NCBI GenBank assembly: GCA_963751775.1
Contig: CAVVVW010000008.1
Coordinates: 653,923 to 717,922 of the forward strand
Direction: 5' to 3'
DNA length: 64,000 bases
Source: CADEEN01 sp963751775
GTDB taxonomy: Bacteria > Pseudomonadota > Gammaproteobacteria > Burkholderiales > Burkholderiaceae_C
The notes under the pieces were generated by a model. That model made no database searches, was not told the origin of the DNA, and saw only the letters and a program-made list of their open reading frames with translations. Positions 1 to 7,454 of this stretch are shown in pieces. The number at the start of each line of letters is the position of its first letter. Position 1 is the stretch's first letter. The position numbers and the translations under genes were made by a program.

Positions 1-2
1 AG

Positions 3-830
3 TTCCAGCGCGACCTGCGCGCCGTCTGGATCGGCACGCTGCTGTTCTGGCTGGCCTGGCTGACGGGCCCGGTTGGGGCGACGCTGCTGTTCGGCCTGTT
101 CTCGTTTCTTGCGCTGCGCGAATTCATCAGCCTGCAGCACACCCGGCGCAGCGACCATCGCAGCCTGATCCTGGCCTTCTTCTTCGCCCTGCCGGTGCAG
201 TACGCGATCGTCGCCACGCGGCACTTCGACCTCTTTACGGTCTTCATCCCGGTCTACATCTTCTTCGCGATCCCGGTGGTCAGCGCGATGGCCGGCGACC
301 CGGAGCGCTTCCTCGAGCGCAACGCCAAGATCCAATGGGGCATCGTGGTCTGCGTCTACGGCCTGTCGCACGCCCCGGCGCTGCTGCTGCTCGACTTCAA
401 GGGTTTCGAAGGCCGCGGCGCGTTCCTGCTGCTGTTCCTGGTCGTCGTCACCGGCGTGGCACAGGTGGTGCAGGAACTGTCCAGCCGCTGGCTGCGCCGG
501 CGCCCGCTGGCGCGGCAGATCAGCCGCAGCTTCTCGGCGCGGGCCTGGATCATCGGCACGCTGGTGGCCGCGGTCGTCGGCGCGCTGATGTTCTGGATCA
601 CCCCGTTCAAGATCGGGCAGGCGCTGGTCATGGCCTTCATCGCCGCGGGCTGCGGCACGCTCGGCGAGTTCGTCATGAAGGCGTTGAAGCGCGACGCCGG
701 CGTGCACCACTGGGGCAACCGCAGCAGCGTCACCGGCGCGGTGGGCCTGCTCGACCGCGTGGCGCCGCTGTGTTTTGCCGCGCCGGTGTTCTTCCATTCG
801 GTGCGCTGGTACTTCAAGCTCCCGCTATGA
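3..830 (+). CDS. Phosphatidate cytidylyltransferase (CdsA-like), 5' truncated by window edge
   Basis: The frame is open from base 3 to the TGA at 828-830, so only the C-terminal 275 residues are visible. The product is strongly hydrophobic with several membrane helices. It ends in a CdsA-type signature region: GEFVMKALKRDAGVHHWGNR is followed by a GLLDRVAPLCF segment, which matches the KRxxGxKD...DRxD area of CDP-diglyceride synthases. The family makes CDP-diacylglycerol from phosphatidate and CTP at the inner membrane. The usual Gly-His-Gly of CdsA reads as Ser-Val-Thr-Gly here, which resembles the YnbB-like CdsA paralogues, so it may be that paralogue rather than the essential CdsA. Its stop overlaps the ruvC start in ATGA. 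Confidence 0.8.
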   Translation, partial: FQRDLRAVWIGTLLFWLAWLTGPVGATLLFGLFSFLALREFISLQHTRRSDHRSLILAFFFALPVQYAIVATRHFDLFTVFIPVYIFFAIPVVSAMAGDPERFLERNAKIQWGIVVCVYGLSHAPALLLLDFKGFEGRGAFLLLFLVVVTGVAQVVQELSSRWLRRRPLARQISRSFSARAWIIGTLVAAVVGALMFWITPFKIGQALVMAFIAAGCGTLGEFVMKALKRDAGVHHWGNRSSVTGAVGLLDRVAPLCFAAPVFFHSVRWYFKLPL

Positions 831-1378
831 CTCGAATACTCGGCATCGACCCCGGCCTGCAGACCACCGGCTTTGGCGTCATCGAGTCCGACGGCCCGCG
901 CCTGCGCTACGTGGCCAGCGGCACGATCAAGACCGCCAGCGTGGCGCGCGGCGACCTGCCCGGGCGGCTGAAGGTCATCTTCGAGGGCGTGTGCGAAGTC
1001 GCCGCGCGCTACGAGGCCAGTTGCGCCGCGGTCGAGATCGTGTTCGTCAACGTCAACCCGCAGAGCACGCTGCTGCTGGGCCAGGCCCGCGGCGCGGCGC
1101 TGGCCGCGCTGGTGTCGCGCTCGCTCGTGGTCTCGGAGTACACCGCGCTTCAGATGAAGAAGGCCATCGTCGGCAGCGGCCACGCCCACAAATCGCAGGT
1201 GCAGGCAATGGTCACACGCCTGTTGTCGCTGAGCGCCGCGCCGGGCAGCGACGCGGCCGATGCGTTGGGCATTGCCATCACACACGCGCATGCCGGCGCG
1301 ACGCTGGCGGCGCTGGCCGAGGCCACGCCGCTGGCGCGGCGGCAGCACGCACAGTACCGGCGCGGTCGCGTGTACTGA
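827..1378 (+). CDS. ruvC: Crossover junction endodeoxyribonuclease RuvC
   Basis: A 183-residue protein of normal RuvC length that cleaves Holliday junctions in partnership with RuvAB. The RNase H-like acidic residues are all visible: Asp8 in GIDPG, Glu70 in AAVEIVFVNVNP, and Asp142/Asp145 in SDAADALGIAITHAH. The conserved LLLGQARGAAL segment is also present. The chosen ATG at 827 overlaps the stop of the CdsA-like gene, which implies translational coupling. A longer open frame begins at 335 but lies over the CdsA gene and has no RuvC homology. ruvA and ruvB do not follow; the next gene starts about 300 bp downstream. Confidence 0.95.
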   Translation: MTRILGIDPGLQTTGFGVIESDGPRLRYVASGTIKTASVARGDLPGRLKVIFEGVCEVAARYEASCAAVEIVFVNVNPQSTLLLGQARGAALAALVSRSLVVSEYTALQMKKAIVGSGHAHKSQVQAMVTRLLSLSAAPGSDAADALGIAITHAHAGATLAALAEATPLARRQHAQYRRGRVY

Positions 1379-1686
1379 CGCGGTCGCAGTCGCGGCCCTG
1401 TCCAGCTTGCGCGCGCTTCGCGCCGCGGCCGCAGCGCCGACATCTGCTTGCAATTGCGGCCCCCGCCGGCCCTTGAAGCAGAGAAGTTCCGTCTCATTCG
1501 AGCGCACGTCCACTTACGCTTCGATGACGAGCGATACGCGCGATTGCCGTTAAGGTGTGCCTCAGCACGGACCGCATGGCTCCGTGTGCATTGCCGAGAT
1601 CGAGCGTGACAGGCCCTCGGCGCAAATCCATCTTGCGGGCAACACGATCCGCAAACAACACCCGGGGTGAAGCTCCAGACATCGCC
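1379..1686. other. Intergenic stretch before the fused oxidoreductase
   Basis: About 308 bp without a convincing gene. A GC-rich inverted motif (GCGCGCTTCGCGC, about 1408-1420) just after ruvC could help termination but lacks a T run. The downstream frame is open from 1555, but residues upstream of 1687 are polar and look non-coding. I found no clear FNR/NNR-type TTGAT-N4-ATCAA box and no convincing -35/-10 pair. Confidence 0.4.
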
Positions 1687-4512
1687 ATGACCACTTCTTT
1701 GCTATTCGCGAACTACATGCAGTTGCCGACCGTCCTGCCAAAGGCGGTCTGGCGCGCACTTCGGCAGGTATGCGTGGCCGCGGCGCTGGCCGTCGCGGCT
1801 TTGCTGGTGCTCGAGCCGGCGATCGGTCTGCCACTGTTCTGGGGCCTGATCATCCCGGCGCTGCCGCTCGTCTTCATGTTCATGCCGGGGCTGTGGCGCA
1901 ACCTGTGCCCACTGGCGACGAGCAACCAGACGCCGCGCAAGCACAAGTTCTTGCGTGCGGCGACCGACAGAACGCTGCCACCGGGCATCGCCTACCCGAT
2001 CGGCGTGCTGCTGCTGATCGCGGGTGTGGTCGGCCGCCGGCTGCTGTTCAACGTCAGCGGCATCGCCACGGCGGCCTTGATCGTCGGCGCGATGGTCGCG
2101 GCATTTGCCGGCGGGCTGCTGTTCAAGGGCAAGAGCGGCTGGTGCAGCAGCATCTGCCCCTTGTTGCCGGTGCAGCGGCTGTATGGGCAGACACCGTTCG
2201 TGAAGATCGCCAACACGCAATGCGAGCCCTGCGTTGGCTGCGCAAAGAACTGCTACGACTTCAACCCCGGCGCGGCATACCTCGCCGACCAGTACGACGA
2301 CAACCCGGCCTATCGCAACCTGCGCCGCTTCTTCGCCGCGGTGTTTCCGGGGCTCGTGCTGGGCTACTACCTGGTGCCACCCGTCGCCGAGATCGGTCCG
2401 CTGTCCATCGTCACGCAAATGCTGGCCTACATGGCCGGCAGTCTGATGCTGTTCACGCTGGCGGACCTGGTGGTCGGCAAGACCCGCAATCTGACACCGG
2501 TCGCGTTCGGCGCGGTGGCGTTCTCGCTCTTCTACTGGTTCTCGGCGCCGATCATCATGCAGACATTGAGCCTGCTGACCGGCGAGACCTTCAACATCGA
2601 GATCATCGGTGCCTTTCGCGCGACGGTGATCGTCGGCGGCCTGGTCTGGATCGCGCGCTCGCTGCATGTCGAACGCCTGTTTCTGCGCGAGCAGGTTCGC
2701 AAGAGCGCCAAGGGTGTCATCCGCCTGACGCCGATCGTGGTCGAAACCGTGCGCCTGAACCGCGATGCATTGTCCTTGTCCAGGAACCGCGAGGAGGCGG
2801 TCAGTGCGACCGTCGCCGACGGCATTCGCGACTCACAGCCGGCAAGCACCGACGGGCCCGTCATAGCGAGGCTGGCCGGGCCGGCGCCTGCACCGGCGGC
2901 GAGCGCCGTGCCGGCGTCGAACGCGGCCGCGCTGTGCATCGCCCCGCTGGGGACGACGACCCCGATCCGCAATGGCCAGACACTGCTCGACGTGCTCGAA
3001 TCCTGTGGCGCGACGATCAACGCCGGCTGTCGCGCCGGCGCCTGTGGCGCCGACCCGATCGCGGTCACCGCCGGCGCCGACCGGCTCGCGCCGATCGGCG
3101 ACGACGAACGCGCGACCTTGCTGCGTGTCGGCTGCGCCGACAACACGCGCCTGGCCTGCATGGCGCGCGTGCGCGATGCGGGGCCGATCACCGTGGAGCT
3201 CAAGCCCCATCCCAGGGGCGCCGCAGCCGCGCCCGCCGGTGCGCCGGTCGCGGCCCCGGCAGCGAAGGTGATCGATTTCGACCGTGACATCCGCAGCGTC
3301 GTCGTCATCGGCAACGGCGTGGCCGGTTTGACCGCAGCCGACCACGTGCGTCGCAACCACCCCGACTGCGAGATCCACCTCATCGGCCGCGAGAACCACA
3401 ACGCCTACAACCGCATGGCGATCGCCAAGCTGATCAGTTCACCGACCGGTGTCGGCGGCCTGCAGTTGTTGCCAGAACAGTGGTATGCCGAGCATCGCAT
3501 CACGGCCTGGATCAACACGCACGTGACCAAGCTCGACCCGACGCGCCGCGAGGTGATCCTGGCGACGCGCAAGGTGCTGAGCTATGACCGACTGATCCTG
3601 GCCCCCGGCAGCGCTGCGCGCATACCACCGCTCGCCAGCTACAAGGGCGAAGGTACGTTCGTGCTGCGCGACGCCGATGATGCGATGGCGATTCGCGATC
3701 ATCTTCAGCGCCGCGGCGGCACCGAGGCCATCGTGCTCGGTGCCGGCCTGCTGGGGCTGGAGGCGGCCCAGGCCTTGACGCAGCTCGGCGTGAAGGTCAA
3801 GGTCCTGGCAAAGACCACGCAGATCCTGGACCGACAGATCGACGCGGCCGCCAGCGAACTGCTTTGCACACACCTGGCGACCAAGGGCATCGACGTCGTC
3901 AAGCAGGCGAGCGTGCGCGGGCTCGACAGGGACGAGCACGGCAACCTCGTCGCGGTGACGCTCGAGGGCGGCCGGCAACTGCCGGCGGACGCCCTCGTCG
4001 TCTGCACCGGAGCACAAGCGAACGTCGATCTGGCGCGCGCGGCCCGACTCGGGGTCGGCCGTGGCATCACGGTCGACGCGCGAATGCGCACCAGCGACCC
4101 TTGGATCTATGCCGCAGGCGATGCCGCCGAATTCGAGGGTGAATCCTTCGGGCTGTGGTCGGTCGCGGCCGAACAGGGCGAAATCGCAGCGCTGAATGCA
4201 CTTGGCGGCAAGCGCATCTATGGCGGCCATGTGCCGGTGACGGCGTTGAAGGTGTCGGGCATCGACGTGCGTTCGGCCGGCGCGGTACATGCCAGCAAGG
4301 CCGGTGATTTCGAACTGACGCAGCACGACGACAAGCTGGGCGTCTACCGAAAACTGGTCGTCGCCGACGGCAAGCTGGTCGGCGCCGTACTGGTCAGCTC
4401 GCCGCACGAGGCGGACGAGATCGTCCAGGCGGTGAGAAAGCACGCCGCGGTCTCGACACTGGGTGCATTGCTGCAGCGTGGGGCCTGGCAGCGACGGGCG
4501 CAGGCGGCGTAG
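1687..4512 (+). CDS. Fused polyferredoxin-membrane / 2Fe-2S / FAD-NAD(P) oxidoreductase
   Basis: A 941-residue protein with three parts. Residues 1-370 contain several membrane helices, Cys-Pro motifs (NLCPLAT, GWCSSICPLLP) and a 4Fe-4S set C179-x2-C182-x2-C185-x3-C189, as in NapH/NosR/RdxA-type membrane ferredoxins. Residues about 420-500 look like a 2Fe-2S ferredoxin (C448-RAGA-C453), but the third expected cysteine is Asp456; C440, C483 and C491 are nearby. Residues about 535-900 form a two-dinucleotide reductase of the NirB/rubredoxin-reductase kind, with FAD motif VVVIGNGVAGL, NAD(P) motif VLGAGLLGLEAA and a YAAGDAAEF motif. The likely role is moving electrons from NAD(P)H through Fe-S centres to a membrane or periplasmic acceptor; the acceptor is unknown. 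The start at 1687 is chosen because residues upstream are not family-like; the ribosome binding site is weak. Confidence 0.75.
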   Translation: MTTSLLFANYMQLPTVLPKAVWRALRQVCVAAALAVAALLVLEPAIGLPLFWGLIIPALPLVFMFMPGLWRNLCPLATSNQTPRKHKFLRAATDRTLPPGIAYPIGVLLLIAGVVGRRLLFNVSGIATAALIVGAMVAAFAGGLLFKGKSGWCSSICPLLPVQRLYGQTPFVKIANTQCEPCVGCAKNCYDFNPGAAYLADQYDDNPAYRNLRRFFAAVFPGLVLGYYLVPPVAEIGPLSIVTQMLAYMAGSLMLFTLADLVVGKTRNLTPVAFGAVAFSLFYWFSAPIIMQTLSLLTGETFNIEIIGAFRATVIVGGLVWIARSLHVERLFLREQVRKSAKGVIRLTPIVVETVRLNRDALSLSRNREEAVSATVADGIRDSQPASTDGPVIARLAGPAPAPAASAVPASNAAALCIAPLGTTTPIRNGQTLLDVLESCGATINAGCRAGACGADPIAVTAGADRLAPIGDDERATLLRVGCADNTRLACMARVRDAGPITVELKPHPRGAAAAPAGAPVAAPAAKVIDFDRDIRSVVVIGNGVAGLTAADHVRRNHPDCEIHLIGRENHNAYNRMAIAKLISSPTGVGGLQLLPEQWYAEHRITAWINTHVTKLDPTRREVILATRKVLSYDRLILAPGSAARIPPLASYKGEGTFVLRDADDAMAIRDHLQRRGGTEAIVLGAGLLGLEAAQALTQLGVKVKVLAKTTQILDRQIDAAASELLCTHLATKGIDVVKQASVRGLDRDEHGNLVAVTLEGGRQLPADALVVCTGAQANVDLARAARLGVGRGITVDARMRTSDPWIYAAGDAAEFEGESFGLWSVAAEQGEIAALNALGGKRIYGGHVPVTALKVSGIDVRSAGAVHASKAGDFELTQHDDKLGVYRKLVVADGKLVGAVLVSSPHEADEIVQAVRKHAAVSTLGALLQRGAWQRRAQAA

Positions 4513-4560
4513 CGCAAACTTGCTCAACCAGGGCAGAGAGCGGTGCGGCCTGATACCAGC

Positions 4561-4776
4561 TCAGGCGAAGAACAGTCGCCACAGGGCCACGACGACGTGA
4601 CCCCAGATGCCGATGTTGAAGCCGAGCAGCGCGAACAACTTGGCCCAACTGAACAGCGCACGCGCACGGCGCAGGCAGCCGTCTTCGCCGGTCACGCCGT
4701 AAAGCAGGATGAAGAAGACCGACGGCAGGAAGGTGCCGACGACCAGCGCAGACATCACCCAGTAGAAGGCGACCAT
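4561..4776 (-). CDS. Small two-helix membrane protein (71 aa)
   Basis: The product is almost entirely hydrophobic. One helix lies at about residues 3-28 and another at about 48-68, separated by a short basic and acidic loop. It starts five bases past the end of the 61-residue membrane gene and lies downstream of lpxC on the same strand, so it is probably the last gene of the division-cluster transcript. I do not recognise a family. Hydrophobicity and tight spacing argue that it is real. It converges with the fused oxidoreductase gene. Confidence 0.5.
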   Translation of the reverse strand: MVAFYWVMSALVVGTFLPSVFFILLYGVTGEDGCLRRARALFSWAKLFALLGFNIGIWGHVVVALWRLFFA

Positions 4777-4780
4777 CGCA

Positions 4781-4966
4781 TCAGAGCAGTGGCGTCAGGC
4801 GTTCGAGCAGGATCACGGCGATGAAGCCCGCTGCGGCAAGCAGCGCCCACTTGACGATCAGCAAGCCGCGTTGGCGCCAGACCGGCTGGCCGGTGAAGGC
4901 GTAGACCGCAAAGCAGAGCAGGCTGGAAATCAGCAGCAGGCCGAAGACGAGACGAAAGACCAGCAT
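4781..4966 (-). CDS. Small two-helix membrane protein (61 aa)
   Basis: The predicted product has two long hydrophobic segments (about residues 2-24 and 37-56) joined by a short basic turn containing QPVWRQRG. Its ATG lies 15 bp after the lpxC stop, and the next small gene begins five bases past its end, so the three form a compact unit. No enzymatic motif is visible. The position suggests an envelope-associated protein, but the function is unknown. Confidence 0.5.
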   Translation of the reverse strand: MLVFRLVFGLLLISSLLCFAVYAFTGQPVWRQRGLLIVKWALLAAAGFIAVILLERLTPLL

Positions 4967-4981
4967 CGGCCGTTCTCAGGT

Positions 4982-5918
4982 TCACCAGGCGGGCGCCAGC
5001 TCGGCGAAGCCGGCCGGCGCCTGCCTGGCATCGTCGAAGGTCACGAGCTGGTAGGCGCTGGCGTCGGCCAGCAGCGCGCGCAGCAACTTGTTGTTCAGTG
5101 CGTGGCCGCTCTTGAAGGCCGTGTAGTGGGCCAGCATCGGATGGCCGGCGATGTGCAGGTCGCCAATGGCGTCGAGGATCTTGTGTTTCACGAACTCGTC
5201 GTCGTAGCGCAGGCCGCCGGCGTTCAGCACCTTGGTGTCGTCGACGACGATCGCATTGTCCATGCTGCCGCCCAGGCCCAGGCCGCGGGCGCGCATCGCG
5301 TCGACGTCCTTGGAGAAACCGAAGGTGCGGGCGCGCGCGATGTCGCGCTTGTAGCGGCCCGAGCCCATGTCGAAGCTGACGCGCTGGCCGGTGGCGTTGA
5401 GCGCGGGGTGGTTGAACTCGATCTCGAAGGTCAGCACGTAGCCATGGTGCGGCTCCAGCCGGGCCCATTTCAGAGCAGCGCCCTCGCCTTCGCGCACCTC
5501 CACCGGCTTGACGACGCGGATGAAGCGCTTCGGCGCGTCCTGCATTTCGAATGCCTGCGCTCTGCAGCAGGAAGACGAAGCTCGCCGCGGAGCCGTCGAG
5601 CACCGGCACCTCGTCGGCGCTGATGTCGATCGCCAGGTTGTCCAGGCCCAGCCCGGCGCAGGCCGACAGCAGGTGCTCGATGGTCTGCACCTTGGGTGCG
5701 CCCGGGTCGCCGCCGACGCTGATGGTCGAGGCCATGCGCGTGTCGGACACCGCCTGCGGATTGACGGCGATGGTCACCGGCTGCGGCAGGTCGGTGCGGC
5801 GAAACGTGATGCCGCTGTCGGGCGGCGCCGGCTTGAGCGTCAGCTCGACCTTCTGCCCGCTGTGCACGCCGACGCCGACGGCGCGGGTCAGGGATTTGAG
5901 GGTGCGTTGCTGCAGCAT
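4982..5918 (-). CDS. lpxC: UDP-3-O-acyl-N-acetylglucosamine deacetylase LpxC (one frameshift)
   Basis: LpxC is the zinc deacetylase committing UDP-acyl-GlcNAc to lipid A. The N-terminal part starts MLQQRTLKSLTRAVGVGVHS and includes the zinc-ligand stretch TIEHLLSACAGLG and LDGSAASFVFLLQSAG. The C-terminal part carries DEFVKHKILDAIGDL and the conserved SGHALNNKLLRALL. The halves are in different frames. Deleting the G at 5549 restores a continuous AGI-EMQDAPKRFIRV reading, so this is a one-base insertion, most likely an assembly error because lpxC is essential. The 3'-part ATG at 5545 is not a real start. It follows ftsZ after a 229-bp hairpin-rich gap. Confidence 0.88.
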
Positions 5919-6147
5919 GGAGGTGTGATTGTCAACCACCGGCCCTGGCCATGCAGGCGGCAGGAAATCGGGGCCTTTCCAAGCAACCACCGCGGATCCG
6001 GCTTAGCCGGTCCGCTGGTGTGCCTTGCAGGCCGCGCCGTGCCAGTGGCCCGGCTCTTCGCCAGGCACGAAAGGTCCACTGGACCTCTCGTGTCCGGGCT
6101 CAGCCCCCTTGAGGGGGAGCGGCGTAGCCGCTTCGGGGGTGGTCCCA
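5919..6147. repeat. Hairpin-rich REP-like element between ftsZ and lpxC
   Basis: Several dyads sit in 229 bp. CGGATCCGGCT/AGCCGGTCCG lies at about 5993-6013, AGGTCCACTGGACCT at about 6070-6084, CCCCCTTGAGGGGG at about 6105-6118, and AGCGGCGTAGCCGCT at about 6119-6133, followed by CGGGGGTGG. No reading frame is credible. Such GC-rich multi-dyad blocks resemble the REP-type intergenic repeats common in Burkholderiales. The element follows the ftsZ stop directly and could slow transcription or protect the ftsZ mRNA 3' end, which is inference. Confidence 0.55.
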
Positions 6148-7374
6148 TCAGTCGGCTTGCTTGCGCAAGAACGCCGGGATCTCGATCTCGTCCATGCCGT
6201 TGCTGGCCAGCGCATCGACCTTGGCTGCGGCCTGGGTGCGGCCGTTGCGCCAGACGCTGGGCGTGCTCAGGTGGTTGTAGTCCTGCGGCTGCGGCGGCAT
6301 GGTGCCGCCCGGCGTGGTGCCGCCGGGCACGGCCATGCTGCTCATGATCGGCAGGTTGTCGGTGCCGGTGCGCAGCGTGCTGTGGACCATGCTCATCGGC
6401 GGGCTCTGCTGGATGCGCTTGGCCGGCGACAGGCCGGTGGCGATGACCGTCACGCGCAACTGGTCGCCCAGGCCTTCGTCGTAGGCGGTGCCGTAGATCA
6501 CGTGCGCGTCGTCGGCGGCGTAGCGGCGGATGGTGTTCATCGCATTGCGGCTCTCGGACAGCTTGAAGCTGCCCTTGCTGGCCGCGATCAGCACCAGCAC
6601 GCCGCGCGCGCCCGACAGGTCGATGCCTTCGAGCAGCGGGCAGGCCACGGCCATGTCGGCGGCCTTGGTGGCGCGGTCGGGGCCGCTGGCGCTGGCGGTG
6701 CCCATCATCGCCTTGCCGGGCTCGCTCATCACCGTCTTCACGTCCTCGAAGTCGACGTTGACCAGGCCCGGGATGTGGATGATGTCGCTGATGCCGCCGA
6801 CGGCGTTGCGCAGCACGTCGTTGGCATGGCCGAAGGCTTCTTCCTGCGTCACGTCGTCGCCCAGCACCTCGAGCAGCTTCTCGTTCAGGACCACGATCAG
6901 CGAGTCGACGTTGGCCTCGAGTTCGGCCAGGCCGATATCGGCCGCCTTCATGCGCCGGTTGCCTTCGAATTCGAAGGGTTTGGTCACCACGCCGACGGTC
7001 AGGATGCCCATCTCCTTGGCCACGCGGGCGATCACCGGCGCGGCGCCGGTGCCGGTGCCGCCGCCCAGGCCGGCGGTGATGAACAGCATGTGCGCGCCAT
7101 CGAGCGACTGCCGGATGCGGTCGTGCGCCTCCTCGGCCGCGGCCTTGCCGGCCTCGGGCTTGGCGCCCGCGCCCAGGCCGGTGCTGCCAAGCTGCAGGAT
7201 CTGGTCGGCATTGCTGCGGTTGAGCGCCTGTGCGTCGGTGTTGGCGCAGATGAACTCCACCCCCTGCACGTTGTTGGCGATCATGTATTCGATGGCATTG
7301 CCGCCACCGCCGCCGACGCCGATGACCTTGATCCGGGTACCGAGGTCAAACTCTTCGATCATTTCAATCGCCAT
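6148..7374 (-). CDS. ftsZ: Cell division protein FtsZ
   Basis: A 408-residue tubulin-like GTPase that forms the Z-ring. The N-terminus MAIEMIEEFDLGTRIKVIGV leads into the GGGGGNA nucleotide loop. The tubulin signature GGGTGTG is at residues 104-110. The protein ends with the conserved C-terminal peptide EIEIPAFLRKQAD that binds FtsA/ZipA-type partners, after a Pro/Gly/Thr-rich linker. An upstream in-frame ATG at 7380 gives two extra residues. The ATG at 7374 is preferred because AAGGAG then lies about eight bases upstream. The gene follows ftsA on the same strand. Confidence 0.97.
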   Translation of the reverse strand: MAIEMIEEFDLGTRIKVIGVGGGGGNAIEYMIANNVQGVEFICANTDAQALNRSNADQILQLGSTGLGAGAKPEAGKAAAEEAHDRIRQSLDGAHMLFITAGLGGGTGTGAAPVIARVAKEMGILTVGVVTKPFEFEGNRRMKAADIGLAELEANVDSLIVVLNEKLLEVLGDDVTQEEAFGHANDVLRNAVGGISDIIHIPGLVNVDFEDVKTVMSEPGKAMMGTASASGPDRATKAADMAVACPLLEGIDLSGARGVLVLIAASKGSFKLSESRNAMNTIRRYAADDAHVIYGTAYDEGLGDQLRVTVIATGLSPAKRIQQSPPMSMVHSTLRTGTDNLPIMSSMAVPGGTTPGGTMPPQPQDYNHLSTPSVWRNGRTQAAAKVDALASNGMDEIEIPAFLRKQAD

Positions 7375-7454
7375 GGTCATCTCTCCTTCGAGTGAGTGCA
7401 GTTGCCGTACAAAAAGTGACTACCGAAATACCGGGCCTCGGCGGGCCCTTCGTG

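Noticed and set aside
1379..1686. FNR/NNR box upstream of the fused oxidoreductase
   Set aside because: No TTGAT-N4-ATCAA-like site could be found; TTGCAATTGC near 1449-1458 is too far from the consensus.
7375..7454. Terminator between ftsA and ftsZ (GGGCC/GGCCC dyad)
   Set aside because: The stem is five base pairs with no T run, and ftsZ follows immediately. At most a weak mRNA structure.
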